A stretch of DNA of 64,000 bases from Rotaria macrura. Taxonomy: Eukaryota; Rotifera; Eurotatoria; Philodinida; Philodinidae. The stretch covers positions 1 to 64,000 of the forward strand of contig OENT01000572.1 in assembly GCA_900239685.1 (NCBI GenBank), in the 5' to 3' direction. The notes beneath the pieces were generated by a model. It was not told the origin of the DNA and did no database searches. It was given only the letters and a program-made list of their open reading frames with translations. Of the stretch, positions 38,064 to 50,500 are shown one piece after another (position 1 is the first letter of the stretch; the number at the start of each line of letters is the position of its first letter). A program made the translations under genes and the position numbers.

Positions 38064-38650
38064 CAAACATAAGGAAGTAAAAAAAAACATTTTTTTAAAT
38101 ATTTTTTAGATTTTTTTCATCAGTGGCACCTAGTATTTTGAACTTTTGGTCACCGTGCTGACCTTTTAAAAAGTTACAGAATAGTCCATCTTGTANTAGT
38201 GAAAATTGTTTAAAGAATTTTGTTTACCAAATACGCGGAAAATGGGATCTAGACATCCCTTGATCCCGCTCAGTTTTCGAAAAACTTTGAGTCTCAATTT
38301 TTGTACTTATAACCTATTCAATATCACAATTTGTGCAGTTTTCTTTTCTGTTTCAAATGAGATATTACTCAAAAAGATCTAATAATAAATGACTGAGTTA
38401 TGAGTGAAAGAATACTCACTTCAATGTCAGCAAAAAATGTGAAAATTCGAAAAATACGATTTTTTGTAAAAGTTGAATATCTCAACAAAACAAAATAATT
38501 TTTTCATAAAAACTAGAATGTAGAGGTTTCTCAACAAGAGCTATCGAATAGGCATATTAAGAATCAAATTCGTGATTTAAGCATGTTATGCCTCTGTGGT
38601 GCAAGGTTCGATGGCCTCGTGGAACCTCTCTTAAGAAGACAACAAAATGG
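38064..38650 (-). repeat. Right arm of a long inverted repeat
   Basis: Inverted partner of 35205-35808 across a spacer of about 2.26 kb that contains the SINE-like insertion. The single ambiguous base at 38196 falls exactly where this arm lacks about 38 bases present in the left arm, so the N may mark an assembly compromise between two versions. The arms may be terminal repeats of a foldback-type element or an inverted segmental duplication. No target duplication was found at the outer ends. Confidence 0.85.
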
Positions 38651-40910
38651 AATTACAATCACTCGATGGAAATGTACAAATCCACAACCGATACATCAGA
38701 CTCTGTAGAACTGGATATGTGACTCGAAAAAAATCGGCAGTCATTTTTCTTGAAACCTTTGCTAGAAATCAGTGATCTCAGAAAGCTGATGCATTCCAAT
38801 CACAATAATTATGATCAGGACATTTTTTCTTTTTGAACATATGCTAATCCCAGTTCATTTACAGAAAAAGATAGACAAAGTTTGTAAAAAAATTAGAACA
38901 CACTATTTCTAATGACGGTCAAGTATCGATTTCTTTCCAAAAATAGCCTTTCTTGTAAAACAGAATCCCCATCATGGGCGTATAAGTGGATATACGTGAA
39001 ACGATGAAATGCGTATACAAAATAAATACACGTTTTTTAGGTTTGTCGCAAAGTGTAATTACTTGTTGTGCCCTTTGAAAACAAACACTGAAACCTTGTA
39101 TATGATAAACCAATCATCTAGAAAAAAAACACACTCGAGGATATATTGCAGTAAATATTAATTTATTTTTCTTCGTTCTGTCAATAAATACACCGATACG
39201 TAAAAAAAACAACGACAAAAAAAATCTTATTTCAATCGATTTTTTTCTTATTAAACATCTAACAAATGACTTTTAATCAGTTGTTATTTGGCTGATAGGT
39301 ATTTCGATGCTTACGCAAATAAACATATGAACTATGGCCGTATCTAATGTGGAAGTGTTTGACATATGGCACTTGTTTTACATTAATCATTTTTTGATGT
39401 GAGAAGTTGAGAAAAGTAATTTGATCTTAGTGTTTTAAAGGTAATACTGAAGGAAAACTTGTTTGAGAATAGTGCAGCGATGAAAGCCATATGTTTTTGT
39501 TGTGTGTTTTATCTGGAAAGTGTAATCGCAAGGTAAGAGCATGATCACGTACAATTTTTTATACATGAAAACGGGCATGTTTGTACTCGAAGACACTTAT
39601 TCGTTTAATCAGCTTTGAGACGAGCATTAATATTGTTTTCGTTTCGTGTATTTAAGCACGGGGACATGTAGAGCAACACTATTTAATAAAAATATTCAAC
39701 TAATTATAACTAAAATAAAAAACGATTGAAAAATATCGAATTTTCCCTTTTTACACTGCAGTATCGAATCAATACAGATCAACACTTTTAGTAACAGAAC
39801 GAAACAAATAATCTCATTACAATGTAATCTTTTTGAGCAACTAAGATCTAATCAAATAACTGCAACAAATAGAGTTGAATATCACGTTCTCTAAAAGCAT
39901 TTGTTGTTTTTAGCCGTGTATTGACGACATTCCCAAATATCGAGATCATCAAGAGAGGACCCCAGTGGCGGGTTTTTCATGATGTACATAGATTCCTTGT
40001 CTTCAACAAGTATTATACATCAACAGTTTTGAATAATTTGAAGACCACAGCAAGGTATTCTTTCCATCATATTTCATATGAGTGATGAGAGTTTGTATAT
40101 CTTTATTGATTGAAACATTTTGGGAACCAACGAAACTATCAGTTGTTTCATAAAAGATACAACTAGAAAGTGAGACAGCATCAAAGTGAAGAAAATTTAG
40201 GTAAAGCTCATGTTCATATAAGATGTGTCGCATATATTAAGCTTTTTGATGTATTAGATAGCTCATTTTCGAAATATTGTTCGACTTCACTCATATAGGT
40301 ATAACTGTCGTTTCTTATGCAAAACTGAATCTATTATAACAGATTAATTTTCCAATTTCATTGCAAGAAGTAGAATTCTTAAGTAATCAAGAATAAATCA
40401 TAAGATCTGATTAATTCAAATGCTCGAGATAGAGTACTCGTGAAAATCGATTCATACTATAACGTGTTCTTGAACAGTGATGAGAAGAAAAATCAACCAG
40501 AGGAGGAACGGTACAAAAATAATGACATAGATTTCGTGTGGCGAACAAGATCGATTCTGGGTAACTACACTCAATATGTACAGTGAAATGTGGCATGATG
40601 AGTCACTCTTTACAATGCAATACAAATTTACGCTAAGGCCTGGAACACTATGAGCAGCGGCACACTATGCGTTTTAGTGTAGCAAACGATTGATCCCTTT
40701 GCGTTACTTCGTTTAATGATAATGAAAAACTGAAAACGAAGGAGTCATTTTTAGTAAGAAATTAGTTCCTACTATTTACAATGGTATGTTTAACATGTAT
40801 GCATGATCACAAGGCAGTTTTGCTAATGAGACTCATTGTTAGAGAAACACTAATGCTGAAATAATGTACCAAAACAACTGCATTTATCATGAACTTATAT
40901 TAATGGCAGT
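38651..40910. other. Intergenic, nothing recognised
   Basis: Over 2 kb of AT-rich sequence without a supported gene, RNA gene or paired repeat. Confidence 0.4.
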
Positions 40911-41533
40911 GGCTCGAAAAATCATCCGTACATGTTTATTCTCGATTTTTCTCTCGCAAAGTTCAATATCACAAGCTATCTCTTTAGTGATTCTGAAAGT
41001 CGAGAAAATTCTACATCAGATGCAACTTGTCACGTTACTAGGTCATCGGAGTATGCAAAAAAAACTTTATAACCTGTAATTTAACATTTCCATCGGAAAG
41101 AGTGCAAAATGCTGAAGATAATATGCAGTCGGCGAGATTCCTATGACTCATCATAGAAACGTTACGAACTTCACAAAAATATGAAAAATAATGAAAAATA
41201 CTTTAAAACAACTCAAAAACGGTATTTTTTTAATGTTCGTAACGTTTCTATGATGAGTCATAGGAATTTCGCCGAATACTTAGCTTCTTCAGAATTTTGT
41301 AGTCTTTCCGATGGAAATGTTCAATTAAAGTTTAAATAAAGCTTTCACCAAGTTGAAAATACAACTTTTGATTGTCGATACAGTTCTTTTGCGTATTTCG
41401 ATGATCTAGTAATGTGAGAAGTTGCATCTGATGCAGAGCTTTCTCGGCTTTCAGAATCACTAAAGAGATAGCTTATGATATTGAATTTTGCGAGAGAAAA
41501 ATCGAAAATAAATCTGTACCGATAATTTTTCGA
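40911..41533. repeat. Imperfect palindrome next to the esterase gene
   Basis: The left arm (40911-41172) and right arm (41238-41533) are inverted copies about 90% alike by eye, around a spacer of about 65 bases. The innermost 33 bases of each arm are an exact match (ATTCCTATGACTCATCATAG and onward). The right arm carries about 40 extra bases near 41330-41385. The right arm ends only about 40 bases before the esterase start codon, so it probably overlaps that gene's promoter. Neither arm has a convincing coding frame. Confidence 0.8.
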
Positions 41534-41575
41534 GTTACTATATGTTATTCCTATCTATATTTAAATCTATTACAG

Positions 41576-44409
41576 ATGTGGAAATCTTCCTGTACTATGT
41601 TACGAAATTTAGCTATGATCAGTATATATGTGGTTGTTATTTCAGCTGATACAATATCAGTAAATGTATCGAATGGAACTATAGTTGGATCCTATTGTTC
41701 ATCTCCATTCAGCAGTGTCGTGGCTTATCTTGGCATTCCGTATGCCCAGCCACCAGTAGGAGCTCTTCGATGGAATGCTCCGATTACATACAATGCAACA
41801 TATCCAAACGGTACTATTCAGGCCAGCAAATTCTCTCCTGGATGCTATCAGTTCGGTCCATATGGCAACGAAGCACCCTTTTACTCCGAAGATTGGTAAG
41901 TGTTCTAGTTCTATATTCTAGAGAATACATGATGCGATATATTTCCCCTAGCCTTTATCTTAACGTTTGGGCTCCAGCTAATGCGACTCCGAACTCTTTG
42001 CTACCCGTGAAAGTGTGGGTTTACGGTGGAGCTGGTTATGTAGGCACTAGCTCAGACCCATTGACAAATGGATGTGGAATAGCTACTAATGCTATCGTTG
42101 TTTCAATGAATTATCGACTAGGTCCCATTGGTTGGCTTACACTCGGGCCGCCAGTCAATATCACGGGTAACTTTGGTGTACTTGATATTCTCAAGGCATT
42201 ACAATGGATTCAAGATAACATAGCTTCGTTCGGTGGTAATCGTGTATGTATAGTTACATAGAATATTATTAAAATTCAACAAGTTGAAAACTTTTCAATG
42301 AAAAGTTACTTGAGAGAAAAAAGACAGATTTCGTTTTGTTTTTCATGGCAACATGTGGAACATGACATCGGTCGGCTTTTATGAATTTATTACTTGTTCA
42401 TCATGAAATATATTTTCTACAAATTAATTTTCTTCAAAATTAACATAAATCGATACTTTGCAACGCTAAATTATTCATTTTCGTAGAATCTTATTTTAAA
42501 GTTTAATATGAAATAAATAAGATCTATTCTCTTGACATAGTATTTTGAAGTACAACATGATTTTTAAAGTTCAATATTAGTTTGGTTCATCCAAATCGCA
42601 AAATCCTCTTCACGAGATTATTAGGCGATTAGAAAAGCATGCAATCTTCATTCGAATAATTTGATGATGCAATGAGGTTGAATGATCACTTTCATCAACA
42701 CATATTAAAGATATTTAAAAAGTGTGTAAGCATTTGAGAAAGATTTCTGCAGTATTAATAATTGCTAGATATTCGTCTAAAATTCAGTCGTTGTCTCGAA
42801 TAATTTTTCATAACAAGTGAAAATATGCCGTCGTTATCCTCTTCAAAAGTTTTTTTTACTCGATCAGTGTACAAGAAATTATACTACTTTGTTATGACTG
42901 AATAATTAATCGTGGAAAATTCCAATCATTTTTATTTGGATTCAATATAGAAAACTGTTCTCTTGTTTGGTCAATCTACTGGTGGCATGATGACGTATAT
43001 TATAAGTACTCTTCCTCAAGCGACTAATCTTATATCGAGTGTTATCTCGGAGTCAGGCTCTGGTCGACTTCTAACGACAAGTGCACAACAAATTCAAAAC
43101 GGAAACAAACTTGTTGTAGCTCTTGGTTGCTCCAATGCAAATGATGTGAGTATTTTGCTTTAATATTATGTACTTCAAGTATTCTGATATAAAACCTAGA
43201 TAGGGGCATGCCTTCGTCTGAAATCAGCTGAAGCAATTAATAATGCTACACCCGTGGCTCTTCCTATGTTTATCTATTTGCCCACTCGATTCTATGCACA
43301 TGTAGATGGAAATATCATACCAGTTCAACCGATTAATACCTCGCCAAAAGTTCCATATATGGCTGGAACATGTGAGTTTTCTTTACGTCTGCCGTATGCC
43401 AATTTTTTTCCGTTCGTTACATGTTAGTAAGAGAAAAAAGAAAAGGAGTTCTTAATTCGAGTGTCGAAATTAGAATCAGTGTTTCTTACTCATCTTGCAG
43501 AGATTCAACCGATTTCATATGAATGAATACTAAAACACATGGTAACTACGGTACACAAAAGCGTTCAGATTGTAGAGATAATACTACAGCATGAAACACA
43601 TTTTAATGTTGTCACATATAAATCCTACACCCGGTCTTATGAATTCAGTTTTAATAAATCCTTTTTATCATATAAAATGTATTTATTATTAAAAAGGTAC
43701 CATGGAAGGCACGTTTTTTGCTGCTGCATCCTTTTCCAGTTACCTTACTGTCAATTCTCTCGATTACATCAACTATTTGAGTACGACGTTTGGTCCTGCT
43801 CGTGTTTCCTCTATATTGGCTATGTATCCTATTTCGATGTTCACGTCAACCCTTTCACCGGCTCTATTTGCCATTGCAACTGTCATTACTGATGCTGAAT
43901 ACAGATGCCCGACACGTCGTGCTCTCAACAGTTCTCTAACAACGAAACTCGGCACTTTTACCTACTTATGGAATCATGTGCCCACTTGCCCATGGACACC
44001 ATCGTTAACAATGCTCGCGATTCAATTCTGAGGTCCAACACACACTAGTGAACTTGCATTCGTATTCGGAGATACGACAAATCTACCAAGACCCAATGGA
44101 ACATGTCAATTGTCGGCAGGTGAGCAAGTAATTAGAACAGAAATAGAAGCAGCTTGGCAGAGCATGTCAATAAATGGTTATCCAACTATGGCCAATGGGA
44201 CGAAATGGCCCGACTGGAATCAAGGTGGGCAAGGTATGGTATTCAATGATACTCTTTTATTTAGCACAATCAATTCGACACGTTGCGACTTTTGGGATAG
44301 TATTCAAGCAGGTTCTTCAGCTACCGCTAACTTGCCACATCTATCTATCCATAGAACATATTGGCGATCGTTATTACTTGTAATGATAGCATGTCTTGAT
44401 TGGTTGTAA
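41576..44409 (+). pseudogene. Type-B carboxylesterase, whole except for one in-frame TGA
   Basis: Five exons (41576-41895, 41952-42243, 42951-43145, 43200-43371, 43697-44409) join in phase to 564 codons. The product starts with a likely signal peptide. It has the EDCLYLNVW signature (Cys split by intron 1), the nucleophile motif FGQSTGG after intron 2, the acid in MEGTFF and the histidine in HTSELAFVFG, so the Ser-Glu-His triad of alpha/beta-hydrolases is complete. The oxyanion motif reads YGGAG instead of the usual HGGGF/HGGAF. Codon 438 (44029-44031) is TGA, four residues before the catalytic His. The downstream frame continues cleanly for 126 codons to TAA and a polyA signal (44476-44481). 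Family members hydrolyse carboxyl esters, usually as secreted or membrane-bound enzymes. The TGA may be a null mutation, an assembly error or read-through. Preservation elsewhere implies recent loss at most. Confidence 0.75.
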
Positions 44410-44411
44410 GG

Positions 44412-47400
44412 ATTGTCGAAATTAGACGTACATAACACAAAAGTAATCATTCGTGATATGTTGACACAAACTATGAATAAATTCTGATCATTTTTATTCT
44501 TTCAAAAACATTTTAATTTCTCTTCTAATTTTTTTTTGTTTCAAACCGTTTACTAATAATCTTTGCTTCTTATCATAATTATATTGAGCACAGCTAAATA
44601 TTGGTAAAACACTTGACATTCTTTCGTCTTTGTTTACTTTTAACAAGAAACTGAAACATACTTTAGTTTGTCTCAATTGAATCAATTATTTCATATTCTA
44701 TACTCGTCAATAATTCAAGTCAAAATGATCTTTCTAGATTAATTCATGTCAAAGATTTAACTAAAAACGAAAAATCTATTTACAATCAAAAGAACAGTTA
44801 AGTCATCAAGAAAATCGATGATTTGTTCAAGACGTAATAATAATATCTGGATGCAAATGTAGATGCACAAAACTCTAATACACATCCTAAATTAATATCC
44901 TTTTTCTTAGATATTTTCAAATTCTTACTATGACACATATATATATTTCAAAAGATTTTTCTCAACAAGAAGAATCAGATGGAAATTGTTTTTCGTAAAG
45001 ATTCATATCTACGTAACAAGTGTTTACAATTATTTCTATGATTATTTTCCGCAACTCAGAATTTGTTCTTAGCTTATTCTGAAAAAAAATTCTGTAACTA
45101 AATGAATATCGATATCTATTAGAATCATGTCGGTTCTAGTATGCTGATCTAAGAAATACTTATGAAATCGAATGGTATTTTTGCAATTTATTTTTCAGTC
45201 CAACATTTTCTTTTTGTTTAAACTATTTGTTTATCAATAATTACTTCGCGTGAGTTTGTTGTATTCGAATTGGTAACATTTGATTTTAAATCTTTTTCTT
45301 ACACATTCCCAACCTTACATTCGTATCCACAGGAATTTCTGTATTTGATATAGTAACTATTGTACGAAAACAATTGGCACATGATTGAACTTGAGACTTT
45401 GAATATGTCGGTATGACATACTTGCTTGTAAATAATTTCTAGAAAACAAAAATAATAAACAGCTTTCTTCTCTACTGAGTCAAGCTTCATCATCGCTGCT
45501 TCAAACTGTGGGAATAGTTTGGAGGAAGATCACGATGGCTCTTTAAATTACAGTTCCACATCTCTAAAGAACTTTATTAGTCACCAATTTCTAAGATATT
45601 GGTAACTACTGGGTTGAACCCTCTTGTCGATTCAAAACTTCAGTGCACTTAGTTCGAAGTACAATTGTTTCAGATAAAAAGTAAATCGACTGTTCAGATT
45701 TTCAGTTGGAAAGTAAAATAAGCAACACGCGTATAATTCTGTGAAACGCATTGCATTAACTGACAATGTGATGATCGTTGACGAATCAAAGTTTATTTTG
45801 AGAACGATTTTTTCATTCCGGATTCCGTACGATTGTCTATAATCAACATTTCTTTTTTCATTTCAGAATACCTTCCGGATTTTTCTAACTATCGGTAAGA
45901 ACATACTGGAAGCAATGTATTTCAAATCTTATTATGCGACCAAAACAACTACTCATTCATCTCGAATGACTTTAGACAAACGTAATCGTATGGGTTAATG
46001 GTTCTGATAAATTTTGCTTTTTTTGATTGCATGTTTTGACTGTATAGAAATACGTTTTGTTAAAAATTAAATTTCAATCGCATAATGATAATATAGCATG
46101 AAATCTTTGTGACTATCGTATTCCTATTTACATACATTCTAAACCTCTAAGAGGCGGTTGAAATAACCTTACAAATACTGACAAGATCTAGAATGTTTAC
46201 TCATATGTTGTTGTAACACTTCGTTTATAGTCGAGGTTTTCTGAGACTCGTAAGACAATTTTATTGGATTTCAGTAGTCGTCTCATTTTACAATTGAGTT
46301 TGAAATATTACTTTCGTTGTTTCATGTAAGTTTCTAATGTAATAAAATTGAATTGACTTTATCAGGAATCTCATACAATGTATGTGTGCAAGAGAGTTGG
46401 AATCGAATTGTTTTTCAAGTATGTTTTCCTATATGTTAAAAAAATATCCAACTTAAACCAACACTTGTACAATACCCTGCATATTCGATACTATTAGGCT
46501 GAAGAAATCGATTGGAACTATTTTGCTTGAAGCACGCAGATTGAAAGGAAGAAGATTCTGGTGGGTGCATTGAATAAAACACAGCAGCCCTATCTATGAT
46601 TCTGATGAACAAAGAATGAAATAACAAAAGAAAAACAATTTATTTCCCGTTTTGTATTGTTTAACCTAGAGAAGTCTTCCTATAACCTAACAGTGATATG
46701 GGTAGGATATGATTCAAAAATTTAAAATAGATTATTACTCAATTGTACTGCATCTTTATCAGAGACAAAGCTGCCATATTATCAATGACCAACCGGGAGC
46801 AATAGATTTTAAAAATATTATTATTTTTTTCTTTGAGCTTTCTTTTGATGAGACAGTTTATTCATGACGTAAATGGGGAAAATTCAGAGAGGAATATCTC
46901 CCAATCAGATGCAGCTAGCGAGCTAAATTTTTCCCCATTAGAACGAGGACACTCGGAGGTATAAGTTTATTCAATATTCAGTCGATCTACTTGGTCGATT
47001 AAGGTTGTCAGTTGCAATCGAAGGTTTTGTACGTCACGGAACAAAAAAGTTTTTCATGAGTTCTCAACTCCAAGATAATCTTTCGATAGCATAATGTCTC
47101 CACCTTTAATCTATGCAAACTAGACCTTTCTATCATTCACCGTTCAAAATTTATCTTCGTTACACTGAGCATCTATAACGAGTGAAAATTGTGACTTGTT
47201 TTTCGAGAGGGGTGCAGGTGTGGCTGTAGCCTGTATGACAACTAGAGAAGAGTATGCTGAAACCGACTCTCGTCATCTTCTGTTAGATACTCACTTTGAT
47301 GAAGAATATATAGATTGGTTATAGTTAAGCATGTTTTTCTCTTTGTTCGCGTTGCATTTTCTTGTTATCTGATTATGGTTTTCACTTTTATCTTCTTGAA

Positions 47401-48349
47401 CACACTTTCGTCATACGTAGTGTAATACTCTGAAATTAGTGTCAACTCTATCGCATAACACACATAACGTTTCCAAAATGAACTGTTGAGCTAGTGAATC
47501 GAAGGATATTGTCCGATAAATTGTGATAAACAATTTGTATAGAAATGCTGTTCTCAATAGGTTGTGTTGCATTCTTTTGATAGACATGGACGAAGATACC
47601 AAGTTCATTGATTAATTGCATTAGTGTAAAGTAAGAATTTCATGTGTAGCAAAGGAAGTGGTGTATCTTTAGTAATATTATTATCATTCATGACAGTTCG
47701 TAGGATATAGTCGATCTGAATCTTATAGTCTGAAGAATGAATGAAAGAAGAACGTAAAAATATGCTCGTGTCCTACACACTTTGTGCTGAAGTAAATCTT
47801 TAAAAAATCATTTGCCTCTTCCAACTCTTCTAATGAACAAAATTGGATTTTGTTCAGGTTTTGAAATCGTTCTCGTTTCATTATTAATATCGAATCACAA
47901 ATTGTATGTCACGATATTGTATCTTGTAAACCCGTTGAAATGATGATACATATACTTTCTAATTATTTTCTTGTCCAACCAACTTTATGTTGATTCACTT
48001 GGTATAGAAAATCTTTTATTAACAAGTTATTTTTCCAACATAATGCAACTCACTATTAGTAAGTAAAATTGGACAGAATCATATATAAATAAAGCAGTTG
48101 AATCATTCACGTCCTCTCAATGAAAACAAATTTGCTACGTTAACTACTGTTCGCATTGATGCTCGTGTGAAGGAAGGAAAGAAAACATGTGCTTCGATAC
48201 AGACAACGATTTCATGATTGATTATACCTGTGTTTTAAGAGAAAGAAGTACAACATCGATATAATCATAATAGGCATATTGCAAAACAATTGACACGGAC
48301 GATATTTTTCATTGGATAAATTGTAATACAAGTAAGAAATAAATCAAAT
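44412..48349. other. Gene desert
   Basis: No supported gene over nearly 4 kb. A plus-strand scrap at about 47204-47324 reads with protein-like composition (GVAVACMTTREEYAETDSRH, then FDEEYIDWL and TAG) and may be a last exon of unknown family. A small foldback at 46872-46941 is listed separately. The last few hundred bases should contain the promoter of the RING gene. Confidence 0.4.
46872..46941. repeat. Small foldback, about 70 bp
   Basis: The ends AATGGGGAAAATT and AAATTTTTCCCCATT are inverted copies around a 40-base loop. It could be a minimal MITE, but no clear target duplication is seen. Confidence 0.45.
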
Positions 48350-49513
48350 ATGACCCTAAAAATAGGCAACATAGACCTCGAACGTATTTGGAATGGTGAA
48401 AATGTGCCCAGAGAATTTTTCTGTCCAATCTGTTCTTGTTTGCTATGGCAACCACGTTCGTGTGGATCTTGCCAGAATTTATTTTGTGAATTTTGTATTT
48501 TCAAATGGCTCCAAGAGAACTCAAGATGCCCATATGGATGTCAACGATACGAAGATAAACGTTGTTCACCACAGATTCGCTGTCTTTTATCAAATATTTG
48601 GATTCGATGTCAAAGTGTTCGATATGGTTGCACAGCTGTACTTTCGTACGACACATTGGAAGAACATCAAACAAAGCAATGTCCATGTCCGTCTAGAAGA
48701 TGTCAATACTGCGAGAAACTTATGCTAATTATTACAATTACAACTCATGAGAAAGAATGTGGTGAAAGACTCGGAAGCTGTGCCAAATGTGATCGTTTGA
48801 TTCCACTGTTTCTGTTACAAAAACATAAGTTAACTTGTGCGTTAGTTAGTATACCACATGATATTCAAACCGTCAATCAATTAGACGCATTGACGCAACC
48901 TACTAATACATTCCAAACTGACACTGCATTCACATTGGAAGGTTTTTTCACTGCAACACCAGACGAGCAATATGTTCAACAGCAGTGTTATGAATTAGTT
49001 TGGTGGCGTCGTTTTTTGTTTTTGGCTTGTCTTATTTGCACTAACCCATTCAATGGTCCATATATCCTGATTACTGTATGGAAGTCAGGTTTTGGCTTTC
49101 TGTTAGGATCTATGATCGGACATATTTTCATGGCTTTCAGTTATGGTGTTCGGAATATTTGCACCGTCTTTGTTTTCATTATATTTGTTACTGGTCTTTT
49201 ACATTCTATTGTACCATATTTTCTGAACTTAGTCAGTGATAACTCCATTATGGTATACTCTACTATTCTCTTTCTAATTGTTGGCTCTTTGATTATCTAT
49301 ATCAATGCTCATCTTTTGAACAGAAGAAACAAGCTGGCATATACGTTTTTAGAATATATTGGAATCATTTTTATTTGGAAACTCGCATTACTGATTGTCC
49401 GTTTTTATTTTTGTTGGATTCCTGCTTATGTGACTGCGACTTTCATTTCTGGTATCAGCATTTTCACATTTTTAGTAACTCGCTTAGTTGTCTCACAGCA
49501 ACTACCGATGTAA
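48350..49513 (+). CDS. RING finger / TRAF-type zinc finger membrane protein
   Basis: A single exon of 387 codons starts at an ATG after AAATCAAAT and is followed by a polyA signal at 49580-49585. Residues 25-63 form a RING-like finger (CPIC, then CQNLFCEFC, then CPYGC). The usual RING histidine is not in place: where CGHxFC is expected the sequence reads CQNLFC. Residues about 77-165 hold TRAF-type zinc-finger patterns (RCQSVRYGC, HQTKQCPCPSRRCQYC, HEKECGERLGSCAKC). After a linker, the C-terminal half has about five hydrophobic segments (from 220 to 383). RING-TRAF proteins usually act as E3 ubiquitin ligases, and the membrane part would anchor this one. It looks intact. Ligase activity is inferred from the family, and the altered zinc ligand leaves it open. 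Confidence 0.8.
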   Translation: MTLKIGNIDLERIWNGENVPREFFCPICSCLLWQPRSCGSCQNLFCEFCIFKWLQENSRCPYGCQRYEDKRCSPQIRCLLSNIWIRCQSVRYGCTAVLSYDTLEEHQTKQCPCPSRRCQYCEKLMLIITITTHEKECGERLGSCAKCDRLIPLFLLQKHKLTCALVSIPHDIQTVNQLDALTQPTNTFQTDTAFTLEGFFTATPDEQYVQQQCYELVWWRRFLFLACLICTNPFNGPYILITVWKSGFGFLLGSMIGHIFMAFSYGVRNICTVFVFIIFVTGLLHSIVPYFLNLVSDNSIMVYSTILFLIVGSLIIYINAHLLNRRNKLAYTFLEYIGIIFIWKLALLIVRFYFCWIPAYVTATFISGISIFTFLVTRLVVSQQLPM

Positions 49514-50147
49514 ACACAATCAACATATTAAAAGCGTTATTTTCGTACTTATGATTTTCATTCCAACATTAAAAATTCAAATAAAATTGAAAACGACTGT
49601 GTGACTGACTCTCTCGAATTCACTTCATTCTAATGTTAATATTCTTGAGTACTAGGAAATTTAAAATTATATTGCTAATCCATGGCATTTTAATTTATGC
49701 CTACAGACATTCTCCCCCATAGGATCTGTATAATCCTTATCAAAGTTGGAAACATGTCGAGATATTCAATCCTATGGTTTTACTTTATCTGCAGTAGTGT
49801 TTTTGAGCTATTTCAAAGCATCCTGAGAATTATGAGGTGAAGAAAACATCAATTTCGAGTAGTTTTCTCGCTAACCGAGTCAGTTTGATGGTCATTGCCA
49901 GAATATTCCTTCCATCATAGTTTAGCGATTTTCCAATCAGTCGATACTGATAGCTCTTATACAAGACACTTGTGAAAAAGACAGTAGTTGGGGTGACTTG
50001 CAGTACTTATCGGTACACATCGTTTCAAGGGATACAAAGTAAGAATCTGTCTGATTCTTTAAAATCGTGTCTTGCCACTCTTAGACTCTATATGAACCAA
50101 ATGAAGTTGAAAACTAACTAGGCCAATTTTAGAATTTCTTTTGTGGG
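49514..50147. other. Intergenic, nothing recognised
   Basis: Contains the 3' flank of the RING gene with its polyA signal. Nothing else can be supported before the palindromic element. Confidence 0.5.
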
Positions 50148-50149
50148 CA

Positions 50150-50498
50150 CCCAGGTGAATGAATCCGATACCGAATCCGATCGGATCCTACGATCCGATG
50201 AAATCTTATGGGAATCCGGGTTGTGGAAACAGTAACGGATCCGACGGAAGAAGCCTATTTTCTTATTTGTGTACGAATTAGCATTTAATGCCAATAGTGG
50301 ACGCCTGTTTTATCATACGATGAAATCCAATCGGATTCCAATAGTAGGATTCGATAAAATCCAATACTAGGGATCCGAATCTCGGATCACAACCAAAAAT
50401 CCGATGGGATTTCGTCGGATTAGAGAAACTCCAATAGAAACATGATCGGATCTGACAGGCATCCGATCGGATCCAACGGTCGGAATGATTCTCCTGGG
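50150..50498. mobile_element. Palindromic MITE-like element with CCCAGG ends, second family member
   Basis: This 349-bp element starts CCCAGGTGAATGA and ends TCCTGGG (reverse complement of the end CCCAGGAGAATCATTCC). It is flanked by CA on both sides, exactly as in the element at 11118-11368. Its interior consists of many degenerate copies of ATCCGAT/ATCGGAT on both strands (for example AATCCGATCGGATCC and CATCCGATCGGATCC near the two ends). It can fold into one long hairpin or many small ones. It has no coding capacity. Apart from the terminal motif it shares no sequence with the first member. Confidence 0.7.
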
Positions 50499-50500
50499 CA

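Noticed and set aside
38598-38612. B-box-like GGTTCGATGGC at the outer end of the long inverted repeat
   Set aside because: No A box lies at the right distance and the last bases do not fit. No tRNA or SINE head is formed.
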